A DNA stretch of 64,000 bases from Rhodanobacteraceae bacterium (lineage in GTDB: Bacteria; Pseudomonadota; Gammaproteobacteria; Xanthomonadales; SZUA-5), in assembly GCA_016713135.1 (NCBI GenBank), contig JADJPR010000018.1, forward strand, positions 1 to 64,000. Reading direction: 5' to 3'. Below, piece by piece: positions 23,111 through 33,407 of the stretch; the stretch's first letter is position 1, and each line of letters starts with the position of its first letter. Under the pieces are notes generated by a model. That model made no database searches. It saw only the letters and a list, made by a program, of their open reading frames with translations, and was not told where the DNA came from. A program made the position numbers and the translations under genes.

Positions 23111-24162
23111 AGGGCCGCCAGCACCGCCGCGGTCATCTCCCGCGTCCCCATCGCCGGGCCGCCGTTGGCGATGTCGGCGGTGCGCGCGCCGCTGGCGAGG
23201 ACGCGGTAAACGGCGTCCTCGATGGCCCGGGCTTCGGTCTCCAGCTTCAGGCTCCAGCGCAGCATCATCGCGGCGCTGAGGATGGTGCCGATGGGGTTCG
23301 CCTTGTCCTGGCCGGCGATGTCCGGCGCGCTGCCGTGGATCGGCTCGTAGACGCCCGGGCCGCTGTCGCCGAGCGAGGCGGAGGGCAGCAGGCCGAGCGA
23401 GCCGGCGAGCAGCGCGGCCTCGTCGGTCAGGATGTCGCCGAACAGGTTCTCGGTGACGATCACATCGTAGGCGGCCGGCTTGGCGATCAGGTGCATCGCC
23501 ATCGAATCGACCAACTGGTGTTCCAGCTGGATCGAAGGGAATTCATCGCTCATCACGCGGGTGGTGACCTGGCGCCACAAGCGCGAGGTCTCCAGCACAT
23601 TGGCCTTGTCCACCTGGGTCAGGCGGCCCTTGCGCGCGCTGGCGAGGCGCGCCGCGAGGCGCACCACGCGCTCGACCTCGGCCACGCTGTAGCTGCAGCC
23701 GTCAAAGGCCACGTCGCCCTCGCGCCGCTTCTCGCCGAAGTAGATGCCGCCGGTCAGTTCGCGCACCACCAGCAGATCGACCCCGACCAGCCGGTCCGAC
23801 TTCACCGGCGCCAGGTCGGCGAGTTGCGGATGCACCGTGACCGGGCGCAGGTTGGCGTACAGGCCCAGCTCACGCCGCAGCTTGAGCAGGCCCTGCTCCG
23901 GCCGCACCGGCGCATTCGGATCGCTCCACTGCGGGCCGCCGACCGCGCCGAGCAGGATCGCGTCCGCGCTGCGGCAGGCCGCCAGCGTCTCATCGGGCAA
24001 GGGATTGCCGCTGGCGTCGATCGCCGCACCGCCAATCAACGCCTCGCGGAAATCGAAGGTGTGGCCGAAGCGCTGCGCGATCAAGGAAAGCACTTCGGTG
24101 GCCGCAGCCACTACTTCGGGGCCGATGCCGTCGCCGGGGAGCAGGGTGATGGTGGAGTGCAT
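23074..24162 (-). CDS. leuB: 3-isopropylmalate dehydrogenase
   Basis: 362 residues from ATG 24162 (MHSTITLLPGDGIGPEVVAA). Features of the isocitrate/isopropylmalate dehydrogenase family are complete: ELTGGIYFGEKR, AYDVIVTENLFGDILTDEAA, SLGDSGPGVYEPIHGSAPDI and ANPIGTILSAAMMLRWSL. It oxidises and decarboxylates 3-isopropylmalate to 2-ketoisocaproate with NAD in leucine synthesis. The final eleven residues (EGTRARGHEGT) are encoded by a GAGGGCAC repeat array, so the natural stop has probably been displaced by repeat insertion. Last gene of leuACDB, separated from leuD by a GTTGTGG hairpin. Confidence 0.96.
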   Translation of the reverse strand: MHSTITLLPGDGIGPEVVAAATEVLSLIAQRFGHTFDFREALIGGAAIDASGNPLPDETLAACRSADAILLGAVGGPQWSDPNAPVRPEQGLLKLRRELGLYANLRPVTVHPQLADLAPVKSDRLVGVDLLVVRELTGGIYFGEKRREGDVAFDGCSYSVAEVERVVRLAARLASARKGRLTQVDKANVLETSRLWRQVTTRVMSDEFPSIQLEHQLVDSMAMHLIAKPAAYDVIVTENLFGDILTDEAALLAGSLGLLPSASLGDSGPGVYEPIHGSAPDIAGQDKANPIGTILSAAMMLRWSLKLETEARAIEDAVYRVLASGARTADIANGGPAMGTREMTAAVLAALEGTRARGHEGT

Positions 24163-24203
24163 GGTTGGGAGGTGGTCCGTGGCGGGTAAGTGACAGGCGA
24201 ACA

Positions 24204-24313
24204 GTTGTGGGTTGTGGGTTCTGGGTTGTGGGCGGCGAGAGCCGGCGAGATCGCGACCGTGTCGGTGCGGGCGCGCTTTCGCTGCCCACAACCCAGAACC
24301 CACAACCCACAAC
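24204..24313. repeat. GTTGTGG heptamer hairpin between leuD and leuB
   Basis: Arms made of GTTGTGG/GTTCTGG heptamers (left 24204-24232) and their complement CCCACAACCCAGAACCCACA (right, from 24283), loop about 45 bases. It sits inside the leu operon. The same family is at 59478-59618 and 62193-62292. Confidence 0.85.
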
Positions 24314-24319
24314 CAGATG

Positions 24320-24893
24320 TCAGCTTTCGAATGCCTCGATCGCCGCGCGCTGCGCCAGCAGGTAGCCGAGCTGGTCCACGCCCATCATCAGGCAGCGGCG
24401 GGCGAAGGCGTCGAGGATGAACTCGGCATACCAGCCGTCCGGTCCGCTGATGCTCATCGATTCGAGGTCGATGCATAGCTCGATTCCGGGCCGCGCAAGG
24501 AGTTCGGCGTGCTTGTCGGGCGCGAGCACGATGGCCACGAGGCCGTTCTTCAGCGCGTTGGAGCGGAAAATATCGGCGATCTCGCTCGAAATCACCGCCT
24601 GGAAACCATAGTCCAGCAGCGCCCACGGCGCGTGCTCGCGCGGAGGAGCCGCAGGCGAAGTTGCGCCCGGCGACCAGGATTGCGTGCTCGCGCGCCTCGG
24701 GCTGGTTCAGCAGCGCATCGGCGCGCGGCTTGCCATCCGCGTCGTGCCGCCAGTCGTAGAACGCCGCCCGGCCCAGGCCGGTGCGCTCGGTCGTGGTCAG
24801 GAAGCGCGCCGGGATGATCTGGTCGGTGTCGATGTTTTCCTGGGGGAGGACCAGGGTGGTGGAGCGGATCGAGGTGATCGGTTTCATTGGCAT
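24320..24893 (-). CDS. leuD: 3-isopropylmalate dehydratase small subunit, one-base frameshift
   Basis: Start ATG 24893 (MPMKPITSIRSTTLVLPQEN), with a second Met two codons on. IDTDQIIPARFL and the FACGSS swivel-domain signature are read in the first frame. At 24641-24648 one extra base moves the frame; afterwards ISSEIADIFRSNALKNGLVA runs to a stop at 24320. Removing one base restores the expected motif (GSSREHAPWALLDYG) and a 190-residue protein, slightly below usual length (about 200-215). LeuD pairs with LeuC to isomerise 2- to 3-isopropylmalate. Since the rest of the operon is intact, a sequencing indel is more likely than a pseudogene. Confidence 0.88.
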
Positions 24894-24912
24894 TTCCGGG
24901 AACGAGCATTGG

Positions 24913-25026
24913 GTCCGCAAAGGACGCAAAGGACGCAAAGAGAAGCGATCGAGGATTGGGTCAAGAGTCCGCTTTTGCGCCCGATTGCCTCCGCTTTCCT
25001 TTGCGCCCTTTGCGTCCTTTGCGGAC
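24913..25026. repeat. GCAAAGGAC nonamer hairpin between leuC and leuD
   Basis: Left arm GTCCGCAAAGGACGCAAAGG and following unit, right arm CCCTTTGCGTCCTTTGCGGAC, loop about 55 bases. Tandem unit is 9 nt (GCAAAGGAC). Other copies: 26459-26586, 30838-30919 and 31029-31110. Confidence 0.85.
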
Positions 25027-25038
25027 AAGAATCAGCTT

Positions 25039-26436
25039 TCAACCCAGCAAGGCTCGCGGATCGGCGATCGCGCCCGCAATCGCGCTGGCCGCTGCAGTGG
25101 CGGGGCTCGCCAGTACGGTGCGGGCGCCCTTGCCCTGGCGGCCTTCGAAGTTACGGTTGCTGGTCGACACGCTGGTCTGGCCTGGGCCGACCAGGTCGCC
25201 GTTCATCGCGATGCACATCGAGCAGCCGGGTTCGCGCCACTGCGCGCCCGCGGCAAGGAAAACCTCGTGCAGACCCTCGGCCTCGGCGTCCTTCTTCACC
25301 GCTTCGGATCCCGGCACCACCAGCATGCGCACGCGCGGGTGCACCTTGCGTCCGCGCAGCAGCGCGGCGGCGGTGCGCAGATCGGACAGGCGCCCGTTGG
25401 TGCAGCTGCCGATGAACACCACGTCCACCGGGTGGCCGAGCAGCGCCTCGTCGGCGTCGAAACCCATGTAGGCGCGCGCCTTGGTCAATTGCGCGTCATC
25501 GCCCGCCGGTACGCGCGCGTCAATCGCCGCACCCATGCCCGGGTGGGTGCCCCAGGTCACGGTCGGCTTGATGTCCGCGGCGTCGATGCGCACCACGCGG
25601 TCGAACTCGGCGCCCTCGTCGGTGGCCAGTTCGCGCCAGCGCGCGACGGCCGCATCGAAGTCTGTCCCCTGCGGCGCCAGCGGACGTCCGCGCAGGTAGT
25701 CGAAGGTGGTGTCGTCGGGCGCCACCATGCCGCAGCGCGCGCCGGCCTCGATCGACATATTGCACAGGGTCATGCGGCCTTCCATGTCGAGCCCGCGAAT
25801 GGCGCTGCCGCGGTATTCGATGGCGTAGCCGGTGCCGCCCTCGACGCCGATGGTCTTGATGATGTGCAGGATCACGTCCTTGGCCGACACGCCCGCGCCA
25901 AGGGTGCCGTCCACCTCGATCGCCATGCGCCGGGGCTTGCGCTGCAGCAGGCACTGGCTGGCGAGCACATGGCCCACCTCGCTGGTGCCGATGCCGAAGG
26001 CGATCGCGCCGAAGGCGCCGTGCGTGCTGGTGTGGCTGTCGCCGCAGACGATGGTCATGCCGGGCTGGGTCGCGCCGAGTTCCGGCCCGATCACGTGCAC
26101 CACGCCGCGGTGCCCGGAGCCGAAGTCGTACAGGCGCACGCCAAACTCGGCCGCATTGCGCCGCAGCGTCTCCACCTGCGACTTCGCCTCGGCCGTGTGG
26201 TACGGCAACTCGCCGTCCGCGCCCGCCGGCAGCGTCGGCGTCGAATGATCCAGCGTCGCCAGGGTGCGATCCGTCCGCCGCACCGGCAACCCGCGCTGCT
26301 TGAGCTCGGTGAAGGCCTGCGGCGAGGTCACCTCATGCACCAGGTGCAGGTCGATGTAGAGCACCGCCGGCGCATCGGCGGTCTCGGGCACCACCACGTG
26401 GGCGTCCCAGAGTTTGTCGAAGAGGGTCTTGGGCAT
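25039..26436 (-). CDS. leuC: 3-isopropylmalate dehydratase large subunit
   Basis: 465 residues from ATG 26436, normal for LeuC. Aconitase-family enzyme with the three [4Fe-4S] cysteines in FIGSCTNGR and GCSMCIAMNGD, plus CGDSHTSTHGAFGAIAFGIG and DLHLVHEVTSPQAF. With LeuD it converts 2-isopropylmalate to 3-isopropylmalate in the cytoplasm. It lies second in leuACDB, with GCAAAGGAC hairpins on both sides, so the intergenic spacers of this operon are unusually long and structured for genes that must be made in equal amounts. Confidence 0.97.
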   Translation of the reverse strand: MPKTLFDKLWDAHVVVPETADAPAVLYIDLHLVHEVTSPQAFTELKQRGLPVRRTDRTLATLDHSTPTLPAGADGELPYHTAEAKSQVETLRRNAAEFGVRLYDFGSGHRGVVHVIGPELGATQPGMTIVCGDSHTSTHGAFGAIAFGIGTSEVGHVLASQCLLQRKPRRMAIEVDGTLGAGVSAKDVILHIIKTIGVEGGTGYAIEYRGSAIRGLDMEGRMTLCNMSIEAGARCGMVAPDDTTFDYLRGRPLAPQGTDFDAAVARWRELATDEGAEFDRVVRIDAADIKPTVTWGTHPGMGAAIDARVPAGDDAQLTKARAYMGFDADEALLGHPVDVVFIGSCTNGRLSDLRTAAALLRGRKVHPRVRMLVVPGSEAVKKDAEAEGLHEVFLAAGAQWREPGCSMCIAMNGDLVGPGQTSVSTSNRNFEGRQGKGARTVLASPATAAASAIAGAIADPRALLG

Positions 26437-26458
26437 GGTTTCCTCTTGAAGCTGGCTT

Positions 26459-26586
26459 TGTCCGCAAAGGACGCAAAGAGAAGCGAAGGGCGAATGATGT
26501 GTCCTGCAGGAAGCGACCCGGCGCGACTCCCGCCGAATCAACCTTGCTCTGGCTTTCCTTTGCGTCCTTTGCGTCCTTCGCGGATA
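26459..26586. repeat. GCAAAGGAC nonamer hairpin between leuA and leuC
   Basis: Left arm TGTCCGCAAAGGACGCAAAG, right arm CTTTGCGTCCTTTGCGTCCT ending CGCGGATA, loop about 75 bases unrelated to the loop of the neighbouring copy at 24913. Begins 22 bases after... upstream of leuC's start in the direction of transcription and ends 10 bases from the leuA stop. Confidence 0.85.
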
Positions 26587-26596
26587 AAAAGGCTGT

Positions 26597-28165
<1,569 letters not shown>

Positions 28166-28191
28166 GGTGCTTCTCCGGATGCCCATAAAGC

Positions 28192-28228
28192 GAAAGCCCC
28201 GCCCTCGTGACCGAGGTGCGGGGCTTTC
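28192..28228 (-). terminator. Attenuator hairpin before leuA
   Basis: GAAAGCCCCGC (28192-28202) and GCGGGGCTTTC (28218-28228) pair perfectly, and CCTCG/CGAGG extend the stem around a TGAC loop. On the minus strand it lies 31 bases after the leader-peptide stop and ends 27 bases before leuA. The 3' side is CTTTC-G-CTTTA rather than a pure T run. Confidence 0.8.
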
Positions 28229-28259
28229 AGGTTTGTCGCTTCCTGTCGCCTGGGGTGAC

Positions 28260-28361
28260 TTAGACCCCTTGGCAGCCGCACACCTCGCGTGAGCGCAGAA
28301 GAAGTCGAAGCGCCAGTAGCGCTGCGGCTGCGTTCGTGCTGCGGTGCGGCATGGAATTCAT
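28260..28361 (-). CDS. leuL: leu operon leader peptide
   Basis: A 33-residue ORF from ATG 28361 to TAA 28260: MNSMPHRSTNAAAALLALRL then LLRSREVCGCQGV. Residues 15-22 read LLALRLLL, six leucine codons in eight, which is the mark of a leucine attenuation leader. The stop is followed by the strong hairpin at 28192-28228 and then leuA. When leucyl-tRNA is scarce the ribosome should stall at the Leu run and let transcription continue. An internal Met at 28352 could also serve as start. The role is inferred from layout; the ORF and codons are seen directly. Confidence 0.85.
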   Translation of the reverse strand: MNSMPHRSTNAAAALLALRLLLRSREVCGCQGV

Positions 28362-28492
28362 GGCAGCGAGAGTGCATTCGCGGGCGTGGAGATGTCAACC
28401 CTACCTTGGTCGTCGCCTCAGGGCCTTCTGGCAGGGGATGCTGGTGTGGCAGGCGCCTACAATCGCGCGCCCCGAACCTGCCTGGTCCTCCC

Positions 28493-30719
28493 ATGCGCGT
28501 GCTGCTTTCCGGATTGGCGCTGCTGTCGCTGGCTGCGCACGCGGCTCCGTCGGCCATCACCATCGACGGCCAGGTCGACGAGCCCGCGTGGGAGCAGGCG
28601 CAGGTCTTCCGCGATTTCGTGGTGGTGGAGCCTTTCACGTTGGGACAGCCGGCGTATCCGACCGAGGCACGGCTGCTGTCGACGCCGGAGGGCATCGCGA
28701 TCGCCTTCCGCTGCACCCAGCCGGAAGGCGTGCCGCGGATCCGCGAACGCACGCCGCGCGATGCGGACATGCCGGGCGACCGGGTCAATGTGTTCATCGA
28801 CTTCAATGGCGATGGCGAGACCGCGTACAACTTCACGATCGCGCTGTCGCACTCGGTGCAGGACGCGACGATCACCAACGAGAATGCCTACAGCACTGAC
28901 TGGGACGGCGACTGGAAACACCGCGTGGCGGAAACCGCGGACGGCTGGAGCGCGGAGTTCCTGCTGCCGTGGACCGTGGCCTCGATGAAAGGCAGCGATG
29001 CTCCGCGACGCACGGTGGCGATCATGTTCGATCGGGTGCTCGGACACACGCGAGAGCGCGCGGGCTTCCCCGCGGCCAGTTTCATGCGACCGCGCTTCGT
29101 CTCCGAGTTTCACAAGGTGGAGATCGATCAGTACCAGGTCTCGGTATTCCACGTGTTTCCGTACGCCACCGCCGCCTACGACTTCAAGGGCGATGCGCGC
29201 GACGGCAAGGCCGGCGCGGACCTGTACTGGAAGCCGTCCGGCGACCTCCAGCTGACCGCCGCACTGAACCCGGATTTCGGCCAGGTCGAGGCCGACGAAC
29301 TGGTGGTCAACTTCGATGCCATCGAGACCTTCTTCTCCGACCGGCGCCCCTTTTTCACCGAGAACCAGGCGTTGTTCGACGTGCGCACGCCGGACAACGG
29401 GCTGCTGATCTACACGCGCCGCATCGGCGGGCCGCGCGACGACGATCCGGCGCGCGCAGCGGAAATCGACCTGGCGCTCAAGCTCAATGGCTCGGCGCTG
29501 GGCCTGGATTACGGCGTGCTCGCGGCGCAGGAGGCGGAATACGCGGACGATGTCGGAAGCCTGTTCTATGCGCAGCGGCTGCTGCGTGCCAGCGGGGCGC
29601 TCAGCGTGGGTTACCTCGGCACCTATGTCGAACGGCCCTTCCTCGGTCGCGAGGCACTGGTCAACGCGGTCGACGCCACCTGGCGCGTCAATGATCGCTG
29701 GGCGGTCACCGGCCAGGCGATCGCCAGTGGAATCGAGCGACCAGGTGCCGACAAGGACGGCAGTGGCGCGTGGGCGCGCATCGACTACACACCGGATCCG
29801 AACCTGCGCCAGGAACTCGAAGTGACGCACTTCGACCGCGAGCTGGACTTCAACGACATGGGCTTCCAGCGCCGCGCCAGCCTCAACGAGGCGGAATGGA
29901 CGATCCAGCGGCAGCAGCCGGTGGACGACGAGGCCTCAGCCCTGCGCAACACCAGTTGGACCTTCGAGTTGCAGGCGCGCAGCAACGATGCCGGCGACCG
30001 GCTGCCGCTGGTGTTCATCGGCAACCGCAGCTGGGGGTTTCGCGACGGATCGGAACTGTCGCTGGATCCGTATGTGGAGAGCGCCGGGTACAACGACCTG
30101 CTGTCGCGCGGGAACGGCCTGGTCTACTTGCCGCAGCGCACCTCGATCTTCATCGAGTACGACACCCGGCGCTTTGCCAGCCCAGTACGAGATCGGCGGC
30201 GGCTGGCGCGAAGAGGGCCTCGGCGGAGGCAATCTGGCTTTGTGGGGTGGCGTGCAGTGGTTCGCCCGCGAGAACCTGACACTGGAGGCCAATTTCGGCT
30301 GGGATGATGGGCGCGACTGGTTGATCTGGGACAGCGGCGCGCTGCTTGGGCGCTACCAGCGCGAGCAGCTGAGCACCGACTTCAACCTGGATTGGTTCCC
30401 TGCACCCGGGCACGAGTTCCGCCTCAAGCTGCAGTGGCTGGGCCTGAACGCATTCGACGCGCGCGCCGTGCGCATCGGTGCGGGTGGCCGGCTGCATCCG
30501 GCGGACGACGTGCTCGAGGACTTCGTCGTCAACAACCTCGGCCTGCAACTGCGCTACCGCTGGGAGTTCGCGCCGCAGTCGGACCTGTACGTGGTTTATG
30601 GCCGCGGCGGCATCGTCGAACGCGCCGGACGCGAGCGCGATTTCGTCGAGCTGCTGGACCAGGCGCTCGAATTGCGCGACGCCGACCAGGTGCTGGTGAA
30701 GCTGCGGCGCAGGTTCTGA
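28493..30719 (+). CDS. DUF5916 protein: CBM9-like N-terminus plus beta-barrel-like C-terminus, one-base frameshift
   Basis: ATG 28493, signal peptide MRVLLSGLALLSLAAHA-APS. Residues about 18-200 form a carbohydrate-binding module 9-like domain (ITIDGQVDEPAWEQAQVFRD, GDRVNVFIDFNGDGETAYNF, DWDGDWKHRVAETADGWSAE). The remainder is DUF5916 with RRPFFTENQALFD and many alternating beta strands, as in outer-membrane barrels. At 30173-30175 an extra T in TTT shifts the frame; the second part (PAQYEIGGGWREEGLGGGNL ... KLRRRF) ends at 30719. Corrected length is about 741 residues. The natural function of DUF5916 is not established; surface localisation is inferred. Divergent from leuL. Confidence 0.85.
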
Positions 30720-30796
30720 GGGGAGCGACGGCCAGTTGGCCCCCGGTGCGAGCGGCTTCAGCCGCGAGCCTTTTCGGCGATCGGCGTACAACCGCT

Positions 30797-30987
30797 CTCA
30801 CCGAACATCAGATAACTCATTGATCTGAAGAGCAGTTTGTCCGCAAAGGACGCGAAGGACGCAAAGAAGAGCGGAAACCGTTTTCGCTTCCTTTGCGTTC
30901 TTTGCGTCCTTTGCGGACAAAAAAGTAGCGCGGGTCGCGAAGAAGTTCGATGCGCGAATAAGCGCACCGGCAGGGGCGACCGGAACT
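30797..30987. repeat. Tandem repeat unit 1 with GCAAAGGAC hairpin core
   Basis: 191 bp: left flank CTCACCGAACATCAGATAAC, hairpin 30838-30919 (GCAAAGGAC nonamers, loop about 25 bases), right flank TTCGATGCGCGAATAAGCGC then CGGCAGGGGCGACCGG. Followed directly by unit 2. Confidence 0.85.
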
Positions 30988-31219
30988 CTCACCGAACATC
31001 CGATAACTCATTGATCTGAAGAGCAGTTTGTCCGCAAAGGACGCGAAGGACGCAAAGAAGAGCGGAAACCGCTTTCGCTTCCTTTGCGTTCTTTGCGTCC
31101 TTTGCGGACAGGGGTCGCGTTGGGCGGCCGCTCCTTTGCTTGCTCCCGGACAAAAGTGGCGCGGGTCGCGAAGAAGTTCGATGCGCGAATAAGCGCACCG
31201 GCCAGGGGCGGCCGGGACT
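30988..31219. repeat. Tandem repeat unit 2 with GCAAAGGAC hairpin core
   Basis: Nearly identical to unit 1 (hairpin 31029-31110), but with about 40 extra bases (GGTCGCGTTGGGCGGCCGCT and following) after the hairpin. Same left and right flanks. Confidence 0.85.
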
Positions 31220-31399
31220 CTCACCGAACATGTCGCAAGGCATTGATTTATAAATTATAAATTCGGATGGCACGAGGGCAAGAGGGCACGCAAAGGCGCG
31301 CCTTCGCACCGAACCGGCTCTTGCGTGCCCTTGTGCCCTCGTACCCTCGTGCCCTCCAGTTCGATGCGCGAACAAGCGTGCCGGCAGGGGCGATCGGGA
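31220..31399. repeat. Tandem repeat unit 3 with GAGGGCAC hairpin core
   Basis: Same outer flanks (CTCACCGAACATGTCGCAAGG left, TTCGATGCGCGAACAAGCGT right) but the hairpin inside (31265-31357) is the GAGGGCAC family, with the loop and left inner flank matching the single unit at 8983-9171. Ends nine bases before the tyrA stop codon. Confidence 0.85.
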
Positions 31400-31407
31400 C
31401 CCACAAA

Positions 31408-32532
31408 TCAGCGGCCGGGTGCGCCTCTCGCCGCCAGATAACCGCGCCCGCGCTCCATCAGGGCCACGAAGCCGATCTCGTCGCCCTCCTCGACGCAGCG
31501 CACCAGTTCGCCCACGGCGCGCTTGAGGGCGCCGAGCGCCTCGCCGCGGTAGGCGTTGAGGCTCTGGATCTCGTAGTACATCCGCGGGTTTTCGCCGGCC
31601 ACGCCGCTGGCGATCTTCAACTGACGGTCGAAGGTGGTGGAGGACATCTGCGCCAGCTTCGGTGCGGCTTCGCCGGAATTGGCCAGCGCGGTGAAGAAGG
31701 CGATGTTGAGCGCGTGGCTCAGGCCGAGCACGTAGGCGATCAGGTGGTCATGCTCCGCCAGCGGCATCTCGACCGCCTGCACCATGGTCTCGGCGAACAG
31801 TGCGCGCGCTTCCTTCACTGCCTCCGGCGCGCCGACCGGCATGAAGATCACGTGGCGGTCCGACAGCAACTCGGTATCCGGCCCGAACATCGGGTGCACC
31901 GAGCACACGCGCAATCCAGCCGCGGCGCAGGCTTCAAGGCCCTCGGTCAACGGGGTCTTGAGCGAGCCGATGTCGAACACCAGGCCTTTGGGCTGGCGCT
32001 CGGCGAGCCCGAGCAGGATCTCGTTGCTGCGCTTCATCGGCGCCGCAACCACGATCAGGTCCTGGCCCAGCGCACCGTCCTTCCAGTCGCTGCGCCCGCT
32101 CACGCCCTCGGGGGTGCCGGTGGGGTCAGCCACTTCGACATCGAAGCCTTGCGCGGCCAGGAAGCGCACGAACCAACGGCCCATGCGTCCGTTGCCGCCG
32201 ATGACCAGCGCGCGCCGCCCGCCGCCCTGTCCGGCCAGGCGCACGCGGTCCTGTTCCTGGGTGGTCAGCGAGGATTCGATCAGCAGCTTCATCACCTGCT
32301 CGGCGATGCCCGGATCGAGGCCGACGACCTCCGCCCTGCGGCGGACATTGGCGATCACCTCGCGCTCGCGCTGGAAGTCGCGCAACTGCTTGCCCTGCGC
32401 ATGCTTCCAGCGCCCGATCTCGGCGACCAGTGCCTGGCGCCGCTGGATCGCTGCAATCAGTTCGGAATCGACGGTATCGAGTTCGGCGCGGAGTTCGGAG
32501 AGGGGGCGCGGGGCAGCGGTGGCTTCGGTCAT
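31408..32532 (-). CDS. tyrA: Chorismate mutase / prephenate dehydrogenase (T-protein)
   Basis: 374 residues from ATG 32532, matching the 373-residue T-protein of enterobacteria. AroQ chorismate mutase domain at about 10-90 (ELRAELDTVDSELIAAIQRR, LRDFQREREVIANVRRRAEV), then the NAD-binding prephenate dehydrogenase part with VIGGNGRMGRWFVRFLAAQG, VFDIGSLKTPLTEGLE, VHPMFGPDTELLSDRHVIF and AYVLGLSHALNIAFF. It converts chorismate to 4-hydroxyphenylpyruvate for tyrosine. Single gene, framed by a GACGTTT hairpin upstream and the tandem repeat units downstream. Confidence 0.96.
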   Translation of the reverse strand: MTEATAAPRPLSELRAELDTVDSELIAAIQRRQALVAEIGRWKHAQGKQLRDFQREREVIANVRRRAEVVGLDPGIAEQVMKLLIESSLTTQEQDRVRLAGQGGGRRALVIGGNGRMGRWFVRFLAAQGFDVEVADPTGTPEGVSGRSDWKDGALGQDLIVVAAPMKRSNEILLGLAERQPKGLVFDIGSLKTPLTEGLEACAAAGLRVCSVHPMFGPDTELLSDRHVIFMPVGAPEAVKEARALFAETMVQAVEMPLAEHDHLIAYVLGLSHALNIAFFTALANSGEAAPKLAQMSSTTFDRQLKIASGVAGENPRMYYEIQSLNAYRGEALGALKRAVGELVRCVEEGDEIGFVALMERGRGYLAARGAPGR

Positions 32533-32555
32533 GGAGGGGATGAGTTCGCAGAGGA

Positions 32556-32635
32556 GCAAAACGTAAAACGTGAAACGTCAATGCGCACCCGATTGCCGGG
32601 CGCGGCCGATTGACGTTTGACGTTTGACCTTTGAC
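32556..32635. repeat. GACGTTT heptamer hairpin
   Basis: Left arm GCAAAACGTAAAACGTGAAA then CGTCAA, right arm TTGACGTTTGACGTTTGACC then TTTGAC; loop about 28 bases. Unit is 7 nt. Lies between the CBS gene and tyrA, starting 24 bases upstream of the tyrA start. Only member of this sequence family in the window. Confidence 0.8.
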
Positions 32636-32647
32636 CGCTGTTCCGCC

Positions 32648-33079
32648 TCACCCCGCGATGTACTGCTTGAGCTGTTCCACTTCCCCTTCCAGCCCCTCGA
32701 TGATCGAGCGTACCAGGTCGCCGATGGAAAGCATGCCGACGACCTTGCCGTCGTCGACCACTGGCAGGTGGCGGATGCGGCGGTCGGTCATCAGGCGCAT
32801 GCATTCCTTGGTGCGCGAGTTCGAGGACACGGTGACCAGCGGTGCCGGGGTCATGATCGCGGAGACCGGGGTGTCTTTCGACGAGCGGCCCATCAGGATC
32901 ACCTTGCGCGCGTAGTCGCGCTCGCTGAGGATGCCGAGCAGCTGGTCGCCCTCCATCACCAGCAGCGCACCGATCGACTTGTCGGCCATCAGGCGGATGG
33001 CTTCCAGCACCGGGGCGTCCGGAGACAGCCGGTAGATTTCCTGACCTTTTCCGGCAAGCAACTGGCTGACTGGAACCAT
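32648..33079 (-). CDS. Stand-alone CBS-domain-pair protein
   Basis: 143 residues from ATG 33079, almost entirely one Bateman module: CBS1 at about 15-70 (SPDAPVLEAIRLMADKSIGA, GILSERDYARKVIL) and CBS2 at about 78-130 (TPAPLVTVSSNSRTKECMRL, HLPVVDDGKVVGMLSIGDLV). Such small cytoplasmic proteins bind adenine nucleotides and regulate partners that are not identifiable here. The C-terminal helix EGLEGEVEQLKQYIAG may mediate dimerisation. It follows nothing in operon and is separated from tyrA by a hairpin element. Confidence 0.92.
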   Translation of the reverse strand: MVPVSQLLAGKGQEIYRLSPDAPVLEAIRLMADKSIGALLVMEGDQLLGILSERDYARKVILMGRSSKDTPVSAIMTPAPLVTVSSNSRTKECMRLMTDRRIRHLPVVDDGKVVGMLSIGDLVRSIIEGLEGEVEQLKQYIAG

Positions 33080-33407
33080 CGTCCGTCTCCGCAGGTGGTG
33101 GCGTGGCTCACCATCTTTTCACGCGCTGGCGAAGCGTGCAAACGGTTTGGTGAAATCTCGCGGGGTTGGTCAGGGTCTCCGCGATTGGCCAGCCTGCTCC
33201 CCGATTCAGTGCCTTGCGCCAGCAGCCCTCAGTGACGAATGGGGCCTCGACGCTTTCGGGCAAAGGCATCCAGCCTTCGTGGACGCGGTCGCGGTGGGCG
33301 GAATGGAAACGATCGTCGACTGGCGCAATACACCGGCCTACGCAGGTCCCGAGCGTAGGCCGGGGTGGCGCGCAGCGGCTCCCCGGCCCGCACGCAGACG
33401 GCCAGTC
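33080..33407. other. Intergenic, 328 bases, REP-like patch
   Basis: No convincing gene. At about 33334-33390 the sequence CCTACGCAGGTCCCGAGCGT then AGGCCGGGGTGGCGCGCAGC resembles the REP-like palindromes at 13703 and 39953, though more diverged. Confidence 0.35.
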
